Shown here one piece after another: positions 10,765-23,221 of a DNA stretch of 64,000 nt. Position 1 is the first letter of the stretch. Each line of letters begins with the position of its first letter. The DNA comes from Rhabditoides inermis (Eukaryota; Nematoda; Chromadorea; Rhabditida; Rhabditidae), in NCBI GenBank assembly GCA_963966185.1, contig CAWZYM010000010.1, positions 149,501 to 213,500 on the forward strand. The letters are read 5' to 3'. The notes under the pieces are model-generated. The model worked only from the letters and a program-made list of their open reading frames with translations, was not told where the DNA came from and did not search any database. The position numbers were made by a program, and so were the translations under genes.

Positions 10765-11171
10765 CACTGCTGCTCTGTTAGTGACACATGACGAACACGA
10801 CAAATCAACGTCTCCAAATTTTTCTTTCTATCTTTCATTGATGCGATACTAAAAAAAATTCTATCTTTCATTGATGCGATACTGTAACTTTCACACATTT
10901 CACATGTTTCACTTGTCCCCTGATCTATAAGAGTTTTGTAAACCTTGATCTTGTATAATAATTGTTGATGCAATTAGAATAAATATTTTAAATCACCATG
11001 TTTAGCGATTTTCGCTTCAAGTTAAGATTTTCAGTTGAATTTGAATAGTGAAGAAAAAAATAAATACACATTGCATTCCGATAGCCTTGCTTCGACCCCC
11101 GCTGAGAGTTCATAAATCTCTTGAATCGGAGGCTACCTTTACCTTTCGATTCTGTCATTTTCATGCTTCTT
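10765..11171. other. 3' flank with polyadenylation signal, no gene
   Basis: AATAAA lies at 10978-10983, about 215 bp after the stop at 10764. A 24-bp string (TTCTATCTTTCATTGATGCG and ATAC) occurs twice in tandem at about 10829 and 10858. Nothing else is supported before the 79-bp array. Confidence 0.6.
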
Positions 11172-14100
11172 ATGCACTAACACAGTAGGCGACGCTCACC
11201 GACTCGCACTCGGCACCCTCGTGTCATACCCTACACACACTCCCTCCTGCATGCACTCACACTGTAGGCGACGCTCACCGACTCGCACTCGGCACCCTCG
11301 TGTCTTACCCTACACACACTCCCTCCTGCATGCACTCACACTGTAGGCGACGCTCACCGACTCGCACTCGGCACCCTCGTGTCTTACCCTACACATACTC
11401 CCTCCTGCATGCACTCACACTGTAGGCGACGCTCACCGACTCGCACTCGGCACCCTCGTGTCATACCCTACACACACTCCCTCCTGCATGCACTCACACA
11501 GTAGGCGACGCTCACCGACTCGCACTCGGCACCCTCGTGTCTTACCCTACACATACTCCCTCCTGCATGCACTCACACTTAGGCGACGCTCACCGACTCG
11601 CACTCGGCACCCTCGTGTCATACCCTACACACACTCCCTCCTGCATCCACTCACACTGAAGGCGACGCTCACCGACTCGCACTCGGCACCCTCGTGTCAT
11701 ACCCTACACACACTCCCTCCTGCATCCACTCACACTGTAGGCGACGCTCACCGACTCGCACTCGGCACCCTCGTGTCATACCCTACACACACTCCCTCCT
11801 GCATGCACTCACACAGTAGGCGACGCTCACCGACTCGCACTCGGCACCCTCGTGTCATACCCTACACATACTCCCTCCTGCATCCACTCACACAGTAGGC
11901 GACGCTCACCGACTCGCACTCGGCAACCTCGTGTCATACCCTACACACACTCCCTCCTGCATGCACTCACACAGTAGGCGACGCTCACCGACTCGCACTC
12001 GGCACCCTCGTGTCATACCCTACACATACTCCCTCCTGCATCCACTCACACTGTAGGCGACGCTCACCGACTCGCACTCGGCACCCTCGTGTCTTACCCT
12101 ACACATACTCCCTCCTGCATGCACTCACACTGTAGGCGACGCTCACCGACTCGCACTCGGCACCCTCGTGTCATACCCTACACACACTCCCTCCTGCATC
12201 CACTCACACTGAAGGCGACGCTCACCGACTCGCACTCGGCACCCTCGTGTCATACCCTACACACACTTCCTCCTGCATGCACTCACACTGTAGGCGACGC
12301 TCACCGACTCGCACTCGGCACCCTCGTGTCTTACCCTACACACACTCCCTCCTGCATCCACTCACACAGTAGGCGACGCTCACCGACTCGCACTCGGCAC
12401 CCTCGTGTCATACCCTACACACACTCCCTCCTGCATCCACTCACACTGTAGGCGACGCTCACCGACTCGCACTCGGCACCCTCGTGTCATACCCTACACA
12501 CACTTCCTCCTGCATGCACTCACACTGTAGGCGACGCTCACCGACTCGCACTCGGCACCCTCGTGTCTTACCCTACACATACTCCCTCCTGCATCCACTC
12601 ACACTGTAGGCGACGCTCACCGACTCGCACTCGGCACCCTCGTGTCTTACCCTACACATACTCCCTCCTGCATGCACTCACACTTAGGCGACGCTCACCG
12701 ACTCGCACTCGGCACCCTCGTGTCTTACCCTACACACACTCCCTCCTGCATCCACTCACACTGAAGGCGACGCTCACCGACTCGCACTCGGCACCCTCGT
12801 GTCATACCCTACACACACTCCCTCCTGCATCCACTCACACTGTAGGCGACGCTCACCGACTCGCACTCGGCACCCTCGTGTCATACCCTACACACACTCC
12901 CTCCTGCATGCACTCACACAGTAGGCGACGCTCACCGACTCGCACTCGGCACCCTCGTGTCATACCCTACACATACTCCCTCCTGCATCCACTCACACTG
13001 TAGGCGACGCTCACCGACTCGCACTCGGCACCCTCGTGTCTTACCCTACACATACTCCCTCCTGCATGCACTCACACTGTAGGCGACGCTCACCGACTCG
13101 CACTCGGCACCCTCGTGTCTTACCCTACACATACTCCCTCCTGCATCCACTCACACTGTAGGCGATGCTCACCGACTCGCACTCGGCACCCTCGTGTCTT
13201 ACCCTACACACACTCCCTCCTGCATGCACTCACACAGTAGGCGACGCTCACCGACTCGCACTCGGCACCCTCGTGTCTTACCCTACACATACTCCCTCCT
13301 GCATCCACTCACACTGTAGGCGACGCTCACCGACTCGCACTCGGCACCCTCGTGTCTTACCCTACACACACTCCCTCCTGCATCCACTCACACAGTAGGT
13401 GACGCTCACCGACTCGCACTCGGCACCCTCGTGTCTTACCCTACACATACTCCCTCCTGCATCCACTCACACTGTAGGCGACGCTCACCGACTCGCACTC
13501 GGCACCCTCGTGTCTTACCCTACACATACTCCCTCCTGCATGCACTCACACTGTAGGCGACGCTCACCGACTCGCACTCGGCACCCTCGTGTCTTACCCT
13601 ACACATACTCCCTCCTGCATGTACTCACACTTAGGCGACGCTCACCGACTCGCACTCGGCACCCTCGTGTCATACCCTACACACACTCCCTCCTGCATCC
13701 ACTCACACTGTAGGCGACGCTCACCGACTCGCACTCGGCACCCTCGTGTCATACCCTACACACACTCCCTCCTGCATCCACTCACACTGTAGGCGACGCT
13801 CACCGACTCGCACTCGGCACCCTCGTGTCTTACCCTACACATACTCCCTCCTGCATCCACTCACACTGTAGGCGACGCTCACCGACTCGCACTCGGCACC
13901 CTCGTGTCTTACCCTACACACACTCCCTCCTGCGCACTCACACAGTAGGCGACGCTCACCGACTCGCACTCGGCACCCTCGTGTCTTACCCTACACACAC
14001 TCCCTCCTGCATCCACTCACACTGTAGGCGACGCTCACCGACTCGCACTCGGCACCCTCGTGTCTTACCCTACACATACTCCCTCCTGCATGTACTCACA

Positions 14101-14516
14101 CTTAGGCGACGCTCACCGACTCGCACTCGGCACCCTCGTGTCATACCCTACACACACTCCCTCCTGCATGCACTCACACAGTAGGCGACGCTCACCGACT
14201 CGCACTCGGCACCCTCGTGTCTTACCCTACACATACTCCCTCCTGCATCCACTCACACTGTAGGCGACGCTCACCGACTCGCACTCGGCACCCTCGTGTC
14301 TTACCCTACACACACTCCCTCCTGCATCCACTCACACAGTAGGTGACGCTCACCGACTCGCACTCGGCACCCTCGTGTCTTACCCTACACATACTCCCTC
14401 CTGCATGCACTCACACTGTAGGCGACGCTCACCGACTCGCACTCGGCACCCTCGTGTCTTACCCTACACACACTCCCTCCTGCATGCACTCACACAGTAG
14501 GCGACGCTCACCGACT
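11172..14516. repeat. 79-bp minisatellite, about 42 units
   Basis: The unit runs from ACTCACACTGTAGGCGACGC through CTCACCGACTCGCACTCGGC to CTCCCTCCTGCATGC. Units are nearly identical and differ at a few fixed positions (GTCATAC or GTCTTAC; ACACACT or ACATACT; GCATGC, GCATCC or GCATGT; ACACTGTAGG, ACACAGTAGG, ACACTGAAGG or ACACTTAGG). As 79 is not a multiple of 3, frames rotate through units, giving spurious Ser/His/Arg-rich frames. The duplicate array has about 13 fewer units. Confidence 0.97.
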
Positions 14517-14887
14517 TCACTGTAGTCTGCATATAATTGTGTACTTTGTTTTGTCATCACATCAGCGTTAGGCCGGAGTTTTCCATTTAGTTTCTCTAAT
14601 CGACACTGGTCATTTCTCAGTTGGCGGGAAAATTAGCGAGATTTTATGCAAATTTTACTAGACCGACCATCGTCATTTCTCTCGATATTCGTGAATATGG
14701 AGAACTCCGGCACAGAGCGATGAAACCACAAAACAAACTACGTAAACATGCAGACTACAGTAAACAACAATTATCTTTTTTGATGCAACTCAAAATTCCG
14801 CCTCTGAACGGAGTTACAGCGAGTTATTACTTTTAATATAAATATTACTCATTTCTACAAATTTTCTACTTATTACGGATTGTACTG
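14517..14887. other. unique flank, no supported gene
   Basis: AT-rich sequence following the array. A 71-codon frame at 14621-14836 starts at TTG and has no splice or family support. It is repeated at 53193-53563. Confidence 0.5.
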
Positions 14888-14972
14888 TACATGAATAAAA
14901 ATAGCAGGTACCCGAATAAAAATAGCAGGTACATGAATAAAAAAAGCAGGTACATGAATAAAAATAGCAGGT
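14888..14972 (-). repeat. 21-bp minisatellite block 2, four units, inverted
   Basis: Four units in minus orientation (GAATAAAAATAGCAGGTACC form). The duplication pair diverges inside the last unit, after AAAAATAGC at 14968. The composite inverted-repeat element begins immediately after the block. Confidence 0.92.
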
Positions 14973-15492
14973 ACACTACTCGCCACATGGAATAGCAAAA
15001 GTGTGGGCCCGAGTGCCCCCGGTGTGGGCCCGAGTGGGCCCGCGCCCCGCATTCGATCATATGGAAATATTTTCTCATGAAATTTTGTATGCATAATGAG
15101 AAAAGCATTCCGCATCGATCTGCGTTTACAGAATTTGGAAATTTTGATTTTGATTTTTCCGGGCTCACACCATGTGGGACCGGCGGTCCCACTGAGTGTC
15201 CCCGGTGTGGGACCGTGTGGGCCCGACGGGCTCACTCTGTGCCCCCGGTGTGAAACCGTGTGGGCCCAAACACGATATCTTCCTCTTTCGCCTTTTTCAT
15301 CAAAAACAAACATCACTAACGGAATCCCCATAGTGTATTTAGGCTGGAGACATGTTTTGAGCGAAAAATGAATCATGTTTCACTCATCATGACATCATGA
15401 GTTGACGTCACTTTGCCGTTTCGATTAGCCAATTTTTTTCCGCTTTTCTTAAAAAAAACTACTCTAGAGTTTATTGTTTTGTTTGTAAGCTA
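14973..15492 (+). repeat. block A, copy 1
   Basis: About 520 bp beginning ACACTACTCGCCACATGG and ending TTGTTTGTAAGCTA. It contains several GTGTGGGCCC and GTGTGGGACC strings and the near-perfect palindrome GTGGGACCGGCGGTCCCAC. A TGACGTCA site lies near its 3' end. Confidence 0.85.
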
Positions 15493-15866
15493 GTGAGGAA
15501 ACTGAATTTCTTATTTGAATTACATATATCATTGATATATGATTGGTCCCCCGATTAAACGAACCACCTTTAGCGCATCCAGTTCATCCTATTGTCATCC
15601 AATCTCATATGGCTACTTTGCCTTCAGCGGTTACAGTCTGCTGCGCGACTGGTGATGTCACTGGGACAACTTCTGAAAAGACACTCGAAATGTCAAAATG
15701 CACTTGTGATAAAACACAGATATTAAAATCGACTGTGTCTCGTTTTCCGAATCAAGAATATACCATGTGTCATGTCATAGGGTTTCGATGAAGTTCAACA
15801 TATTCCGTTCAATACACACGTCATCATTCATACAGTACTCACGTGACGCACATGCATGGGTGCCAC

Positions 15867-15913
<47 letters not shown>

Positions 15914-17034
15914 TGGCGTCCGATCAAAATGTGAACTGCACCACTGAACTTCCCAGCTTTCACTAATTATTGTCAACAAAATGTTGTTTCAGCATTTCGT
16001 TTTCATGATTACCACAACATTTTCACACTTTCTTGTTTTGAGAACCCGGAGTGAGAGAGGAGGGGCGGGGCGTAGAGGAGTTGCGTCTCTCTGGCTGTGC
16101 CCTGCCACAGGCGGGCGAAACTGCGACGCGAGAACATGCCGCATTGTCGCGGCAGCTTGAGTTGTCTATACTTGCTATTCGGAAAGGGAATAGCACAAAA
16201 GTGAGCCCGACTGATACAGGTGTGGATAGAAAATAGTAAGTACATAGAAAGTAACGAATATTCTGACCTCTGCAGCTCTTCAGTGTTTGAGAAACCAAAA
16301 AGGAATTTGCGCGCATCGGATTTCTCTCATTGATACAAGTGAAATGACGCCTTCCGTCACAGTTCGGAAATCAGTTACGATTTCAGTTGCACTGTCTTCG
16401 TCTTGTCGATACGAGTTAATTGACATCTTTTTTTTGAAATTTGGAACATTTTGAGCAATACCGTTTATCGCCACCCGGGCTGATTTCCAGTTGAACTTGA
16501 TTGATTGTGCAAATCCGCCTTCCACTGTCTCTTTTATGACCCTCTCACATGTCTGCCGCACTTTCCATCCACGCCACTCTCTCACTACACACTCACTCTT
16601 GGCACCCATGCGCGTCACGTGAGTACTGTATGATGTCGTGAGTAGTAAACGGATTACATCGGAAAGCGGAACCCTATGAAACATGGTATATTCTTGATTC
16701 GGAAAACAAGATACAATAGATTATGATATTTCGGATGCTTCATTTTTACATTATATAAAAGTCGAGTGTCGTTTCAGTAGTTGGCCTAATTACACAAGCA
16801 GTCGCGCAGCAGACTGAACCGCCATCAGCAAAGAGCCATATGCGAGTGCAAAAGTGAGAGAGTGTGTATATTAAAAGCAAGCAGAGCAAGCCAAACCGAT
16901 CACTAGCTCAAATAGGAGTGACTGGATGCGGCGAAGAATCTTGTTTATCGAGGGATCAATCATCTTTAAAAATGATGTGAGAAATTAGTAATGTACCATA
17001 ATGGCCAGTCTGGCTACAGTATCCAAATGTCCGC

Positions 17035-17087
<53 letters not shown>

Positions 17088-17266
17088 CCTCTCTCGCTCA
17101 CTCACTCTTTCACGCCACCCATCCTCACTCACAACACCCACTGTTTGATGACGTGGGTATTGAACGGAATATGTTGAACTTCACGAAATGCTGAAACAAC
17201 ATTGTGACAATAATTAGTGAAAGATGGGAAGTTCAGTGGTGCAGTTCACATTTTGATTGGACGCCA

Positions 17267-17333
<67 letters not shown>

Positions 17334-17735
17334 ACTATCCACGCTCACTCGTGGCACCCATGCTTGTGCGTCACGTGAGTACTGTATGAATGATGACGTG
17401 GGTATTGAACGGAATATGTTGAACTTCATCGAAACCCTTTGAAACATGGTATATTCCTGATTCGGAAAACGAGACACAGTCGATTTTAATATCTGTGTTG
17501 TGATATAATTTTAATATCACAAGTGCATTTTGACATTTCGAGTGTCTTTTCAGAAGTTGCCCCAGTGACATCACCAGTCGCGCAGCAGACTGTAACCGCT
17601 GAAGGCAAAGTAGCCATATGAGATTGGATGACAATAGGAGGGACTGGATGCGCTAAAGGGGGTTCGCTTTATCGGGGGACCACTCATATATCAATCATAT
17701 ATGTAATTCAAATAAGAAAATCAGTTTCATCACGT

Positions 17736-18255
17736 ACACTACTCGCCACATGGAATAGCAAAAGTGTGGGCCCGGGTGCCCCCGGTGTGGGCCCGAGTGG
17801 GCCCGCGCCCCGTATTCGATCATATCGAATTATTTTCTCATGAAATTTTGTATTCATAATGAGAAAAGCATTCCGCATCAATCTGCGTTTACAGAATTTC
17901 GAAATTTTGATTTTGATTTTTCCGGGCTCACACCCTGTGGGACCGGCGGTCCCACTGAGTGTCCCTGGTGTGGGACCGTGTGGGCCCGACGGGCTCACTC
18001 TGTGCCCCCGGTGTGGGACCGTGTGGGCCCAAACACGATATCTTTCAATTTCGCCAATTTCATCAAAAACAAACATCACTAACGGGATTCCCATAGTGTA
18101 TTTAGGCTGGAGACATGTTTTGAGCGAAAAATGAATCATGTTTCACTCATCATGACATCATGAGTTGACGTCACTTTGCCGTTTCGACAGGTCACACTTT
18201 TCCGCTTTTCATCTAAAAAAACTACTCTAGAGTTCATTGTTTTGTTTGTAAGCTA
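17736..18255 (+). repeat. block A, copy 2
   Basis: Same orientation as copy 1 and only a few substitutions different. It is bounded on the left by an inverted B block and on the right by a forward B block. Confidence 0.85.
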
Positions 18256-18626
18256 CGTGTGGAAACTGATTTTCTTATTTGAATTACATATATGATTGAT
18301 ATATGATTGGTCCCCCGATAAAACGAACCCCCTTTAGCGCATACAGTCCCCCTATTGTCATCTAATCTCATATGGCTACTTTGCCTTCAGCGATTACAGT
18401 CTGCTGCGCGACTGGTGGTGTCACTGGGTCAACTTCTCAAAAGACACAATGTCAAAATGCACTTTTGATAAAACACAGATATTAAAATCGATTGTGTCTC
18501 GTTTTCCGAATCAGGAATATACCATGTTTCATAGGGTTCCGATGAAGTTCAACATATTCCGTTCAATACCCACGTCATCAACAGTGGGTGTTGTGAGTGA
18601 GCATGGGTGGCGTGAAAAAGTGAGTG

Positions 18627-18685
<59 letters not shown>

Positions 18686-20310
18686 AAGACAGAGAGCGGC
18701 TTACATTTGAGACAGACGGATGTAAGATACTGTAGCCAGACTGGACATTATGGTACAATACTCAATTTCTCACATCAGATTTTCAAAGATGATTGATCCC
18801 TCGATAAACAAGATTTTTCGCCGCATCCAGTCACTCCCATTTGAGCTAGTGATCGATTTGGCTTGCTCTGCTTGCTCTCAATATACACACTCTCTCATTT
18901 TTCCACTCGCGAATGGCTCTTTGCTGATGGCGGTTCAGTCTGCTGCGTGACTGCTTGTGTAGTTAGGCCAACTACTGAAACGACACTCGACTTTTATATA
19001 ATGTAAAAATGAAGCTGCCGAAATATCATAATCGATTGTATCTTGTTTTCCGAATCAAGACTATACCATGTTTCATTTCCGAGGTAATCCGTTCATTACC
19101 CACGCCATCATACAGTACTCACGTGACGCGCATGGGTGCCAAGAGTGAGAGTGTGTAGTGAGAGAGTGGGGTGGATAGAGAGTGCGGCAGACATGTGAGA
19201 GGGTCATAAAAGAGACAGTGGAAGGCGGATTTGCACAATCAATCAAGTTCAACTGGAAATTAGCCCGGGTGGCGATAAACGGTATTGCTCAAAATGTTCC
19301 AAATTTCAAAATTAAGATGTCAATTTACTCGTATCGACAAGACGAAGACAGTGCAACTGAAATCGTAACTGATTTCCGAACTGTGAGAAATTACAGTAAA
19401 ATGCCGCAGGAAGTTGAATTCCGGAATGGCTACATGGATCAAGTTCAAATTGGTCTAAATTTAAACTGAAGGCGTCATTTCACTTGTTTCAATGAGAGAA
19501 AGCCGATGCGCACAAATTCCTTTTTGGTTTCTCAAACACTGAAGAGCTGCAGAGGTCAGAATATTCGTTACTTCCTATGTACTTACTATTTTCTATCCAA
19601 ACCTGTATCAGTAGGGCTCACTATTGTGATTTTCCCTTTCCGAATAGCAAGTAAAGACAACTCCAGCTGCCGCGACAATGCGGCATGTTCTCGCGTCGCA
19701 GTCTCGCCCGCCTGTGGCAGGGCACAGCCAGAGAGACGCAACTCCTCTACGCCCCGCCCCTCCTCTCTCACTCCGGGTTCTCAAAACAAGACTCATGTGT
19801 GAAAATGTTGTGGTAATCATGAAAACGAAAAGCTGAAACAAAATTTTGTTGACAATAATGAGTGAAAGATGGGAAGTTCAGTGGTGCAGTTCATATTTTG
19901 ATCGGACGCACGCTCTCTCTCTCTCACACTATCCACGCTCACTCGTGGCACCCATGCATGTGCGTCACGTGAGTACTGTATGAATGATGACGTTGGTATT
20001 GAACGGAATATGTTGAACTTCATCGAAACCCTATGAAACATGGTATATTCCTGATTCGGAAAACGAGACACAGTCAATTTTAATATCTGTGTTTTATCAA
20101 AAGTGCATTTTGACATTTCGAGTGTCTTTTCAGAAGTTGACCCAGTGACACCACCAGTCGCGCAGCAGACTGTAATCGCTGAAGGCAAAGTAGCCATATG
20201 AGATTGGATGAGAATAGGGGGGACTGGATGCGCTAAAGGGGGTTCGTTTTATCAGGGGACCAATCATATATCAATCATATATGTAATTCAAATAAGAAAA
20301 TCAGTTTCCA

Positions 20311-20836
20311 CACGTAGCTTACAAACAAAACAATAAACTCTGAAGTAGTTTTTTTTAGATGAAAAGCGGAAAAGTGTGACCTGTCGAAACGGCAAAGTGA
20401 CGTCAACTCATGATGTCATGATGAGTGAAACATGATTCATTTTTCGCTCAAAACATGTCTCCAGCCTAAATACACTATGGGAATCCCGTTAGTGATGTTT
20501 GTTTTTGATGAAATTGGCGAAATTGAAAGATATCGTGTTTGGGCCCACACGGTCCCACACCGGGGGCACAGAGTGAGCCCGTCGGGCCCACACGGTCCCA
20601 CACCGGGGACACTCAGTGGGACCGCCGGTCCCACAGGGTGTGACCCCGGAAAAATCAAAATCGAAATTTTAAAATTCTGTAAACGCAGATCGATGCGAAA
20701 TGCTTTTCTCATTATGCATACAAAATTTCATGAGAAAATAATTCGATATGATCGAATACGGGGCGCGGGCCCACTCGGGCCCACACCGGGGGCACTCGGG
20801 CCCACACTTTTGCTATTCCATGTGGCGAGTAGTGTA
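20311..20836 (-). repeat. block A, copy 3, inverted
   Basis: Reverse complement of block A, closing the right arm of the composite element. Its junction with B (AGCTACGTGTGGAAACTG when complemented) matches copy 2 rather than copy 1. Confidence 0.85.
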
Positions 20837-20837
20837 G

Positions 20838-21139
20838 TTTACAAACAAAACAATGAACTCTAGAGTAGTTTTTTTTTTAAAGAAAAGCGGAAAATGTGAC
20901 CTGTCGAAACGGCAAAGTGACGTCAACTCATGATGTCATGATGAGTGAAACATGATTCCTTTTTTCGCTCAAAACATGTCTCCAGCCTAAATACACTATG
21001 GGGATTCCGTTAGTGATGTTTGTTTTTGATGAAAATGGCGGAATAGGAAAATATCGTGTTCGGGCCCACACGGTCCCACACCGGGGGCACAAAGTGAGCC
21101 CGTCGGGCCCACACGGTCCCACACCGGGGACACTCAGTG
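20838..21139 (-). repeat. block A, copy 4, inverted and truncated
   Basis: Begins TTTACAAACAAAACAATGAA and breaks off after GACACTCAGTGGG, missing the other part of block A. It joins minus-oriented 21-bp satellite directly. Confidence 0.85.
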
Positions 21140-23221
21140 GGAATAAAAATAGCAGGTACATGAATAAAAATGCCAGGTACCCGAATAAAAATAGCAGGTA
21201 CCCAAACAAAAATAGCAGGTACATGAATCAAATTACCAGGTACATGAATAAAAATGGCAGGTACCCAAAAAAATAGCAGGTACCCGAATGAAATTAGCAG
21301 GTCTTCAAATAAAAATAGCAGGTACATAAATAAAAATAGCAGGTACATGAATGAAAGTGGCAGGTACCCGAATAAAAATAGCAGGTACCTGAATAAAAAT
21401 AGCAGGTACCCGTATAAAAATAGCAAGTACCCAAATAAAAATAGCAGGTACTTGAATAAAAATAGCAGGTAGCCAAATAAAAATAGCAGGTACATGAAAA
21501 AAAGCAGGTACATGAATGAAAATGACAGGTACCCGAATAAAAATAGCAGGTACATGAATAAAAATAGCAGGTACTTGAATAAAAATTGCAGGTACCCGAA
21601 TAAAAATAGCAGGTACCCAAATAAAAATAGCAGGTACATGAATAAAAATAGCAGGTACTTGAATAAAAATGGCAGGTACCCGAATAAAAATAGCAGGTAC
21701 ATGAATAAAAAAAGCAGGTACTTGAAGTACCCGAATAAAAAATAGCAGGTACCTAAATAAAAATAGCAGGTACCCGAATAAAAAAAACAAGTACCCAAAT
21801 AAAAATAGCAGGTACCCGAATAAAAATAGCAAGTACCCGAATAAAAATAGCAGGTACATGAATAAAATGGCAGGTACCCGAAAAAAATAGCAGGTACTTG
21901 AATAAAAATGGCAGGTACCCTAATAAAAATAGCAGGTACCCGAATAAAAATAGCAGGTACCCAAATAAAAATAGCAGGTACCCGAATAAAAAATAGCAGG
22001 TACCCGAACAAAAATACATAGCAGGTACCCAAATAAAAATAGCAAGTACATGAATAAAAATAGCAGGTACCCGAATAAAAAATAGCAGGTACCCGAATAA
22101 AAATAGCAGGTACCCGAATAAAAATAGCAGGTACCCGAATAAAAATAGCAGGTACCCAAATAAAAATAGCAGGTACCCGAATAAAAATAGCAGGTACATG
22201 AATAAAAATAGCAGGTACCCAAATAAAAATAGCAGGTACATGAATAAAAATAGCAGGTACCCGAATAAAATAGCAGGTACCCAAATAAAAAAAGCAGGTA
22301 CCCGAAAAAAAATAACAAGTACCCAAATAAAAATAGCAGGTACCCGAATAAAAATAGCAAGTACCCGAATAAAAATAGCAGGTACCCAAATAAAAATAGC
22401 AGGTACCCGAATAAAAAATAGCAGGTACCCGAACAAAAATACATAGCAGGTACCCAAATAAAATAGCAAGTACCCGAATAAAAATAGCAGGTACCCGAAT
22501 AAAAATAGCAGGTACCCGAATAAAAATAGCAGGTACCCGAATAAAAATAGCAGGTACCCAAATAAAAATAGCAGGTACCCGAATAAAAATAGCAGGTACC
22601 CAAATAAAAATAGCAGGTACCCGAATAAAAAATAGCAGGTACCCGAACAAAAATACATAGCAGGGACCCAAATAAAATAGCAAGTACATGAATAAAAATA
22701 GCAGGTACCCGAATAAAAAATAGCAGGTACCCGAATAAAAATAGCAGGTACCCGAATAAAAATAGCAGGTACCCGAATAAAAATAGCAGGTACCCAAATA
22801 AAAATAGCAGGTACCCGAATAAAAATAGCAGGTACATGAATAAAAATAGCAGGTACCCAAATAAAAATAGCAGGTACATGAATAAAAATAGCAGGTACCC
22901 GAATAAAATAGCAGGTACCCAAATAAAAATAGCAGGTACCCGAATAAAAATAACAAGTACCCAAATAAAAATAGCAGGTACCCGAATAAAAATAGCAAGT
23001 ACCCGAATAAAAATAGCAGGTACATGAATAAAATGGCAGGTACCCGAAAAAAATAGCAGGTAGCGAAATAAAAAGAGCAGGTACTTACATGAATAAAAAT
23101 AGCAGGTACTTGAATAAAAATGGCAGGTACCCTAACAAAAATAGCAGGTACCCGAATAAAAATAGCAGGTACCCAAAAAAAATTGCAGGTACCCGAATAA
23201 AAATACATAGCAGGTACCAAA
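21140..23221 (-). repeat. 21-bp minisatellite block 3, inverted
   Basis: About 99 units in minus orientation. A variant with ACATAGCAGG recurs near 22015, 22440, 22660 and 23208, marking higher-order repeats of several hundred bp. Units are more diverged than in block 4 (for example AGGTAGCCAAAT, AGGTCTTCAAAT). The block ends in GGTACCAAAAT, where the retroelement frame begins. Confidence 0.95.

Larger units (their letters stand above)
1..14968. other. segmental duplication, copy 1
   Basis: The segment from 3713 (diagnostic GCTATTGATTCATG) to 14968 matches 43393-53644 at an offset of 39680, drifting to 39704 after a CT microsatellite, 39701 after a poly-C tract and 38676 after the 79-bp array. 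I saw only a handful of substitutions outside repeats, for example near 6880, 7708, 10282 and 10761. Left of 3713 the pairing continues inside the satellite but with unit gains and losses, so the left end is undefined and may lie outside the window. The right end falls inside a minus-oriented satellite unit, after AAAAATAGC. Confidence 0.93.
14973..20836. mobile_element. composite inverted-repeat element with arms of about 2.2 kb
   Basis: The left arm 14973-17180 reappears as reverse complement at about 18548-20836, block by block: the GTGGGCCC-rich block A, a block with a CT/GA microsatellite (B), a GGGGCGGGGCGTAGAGGAGT block (C), and blocks D and E. The centre (17181-18547) holds further copies of B (inverted), A and the start of B. 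I find no transposase or other credible long frame. The structure suggests a foldback-type or nested non-autonomous DNA element. No target-site duplication could be defined because satellite or truncated A sequence flanks both ends. Confidence 0.7.

Noticed and set aside
11458..14525. Ser/His/Arg-rich frames in the 79-bp array
   Set aside because: The period is not a multiple of 3, so each frame is a rotation of the same repeat with no gene features.
14621..14836. 71-codon frame repeated at 53297
   Set aside because: It starts at TTG, has no splice or family support, and its conservation is due to the recent duplication.
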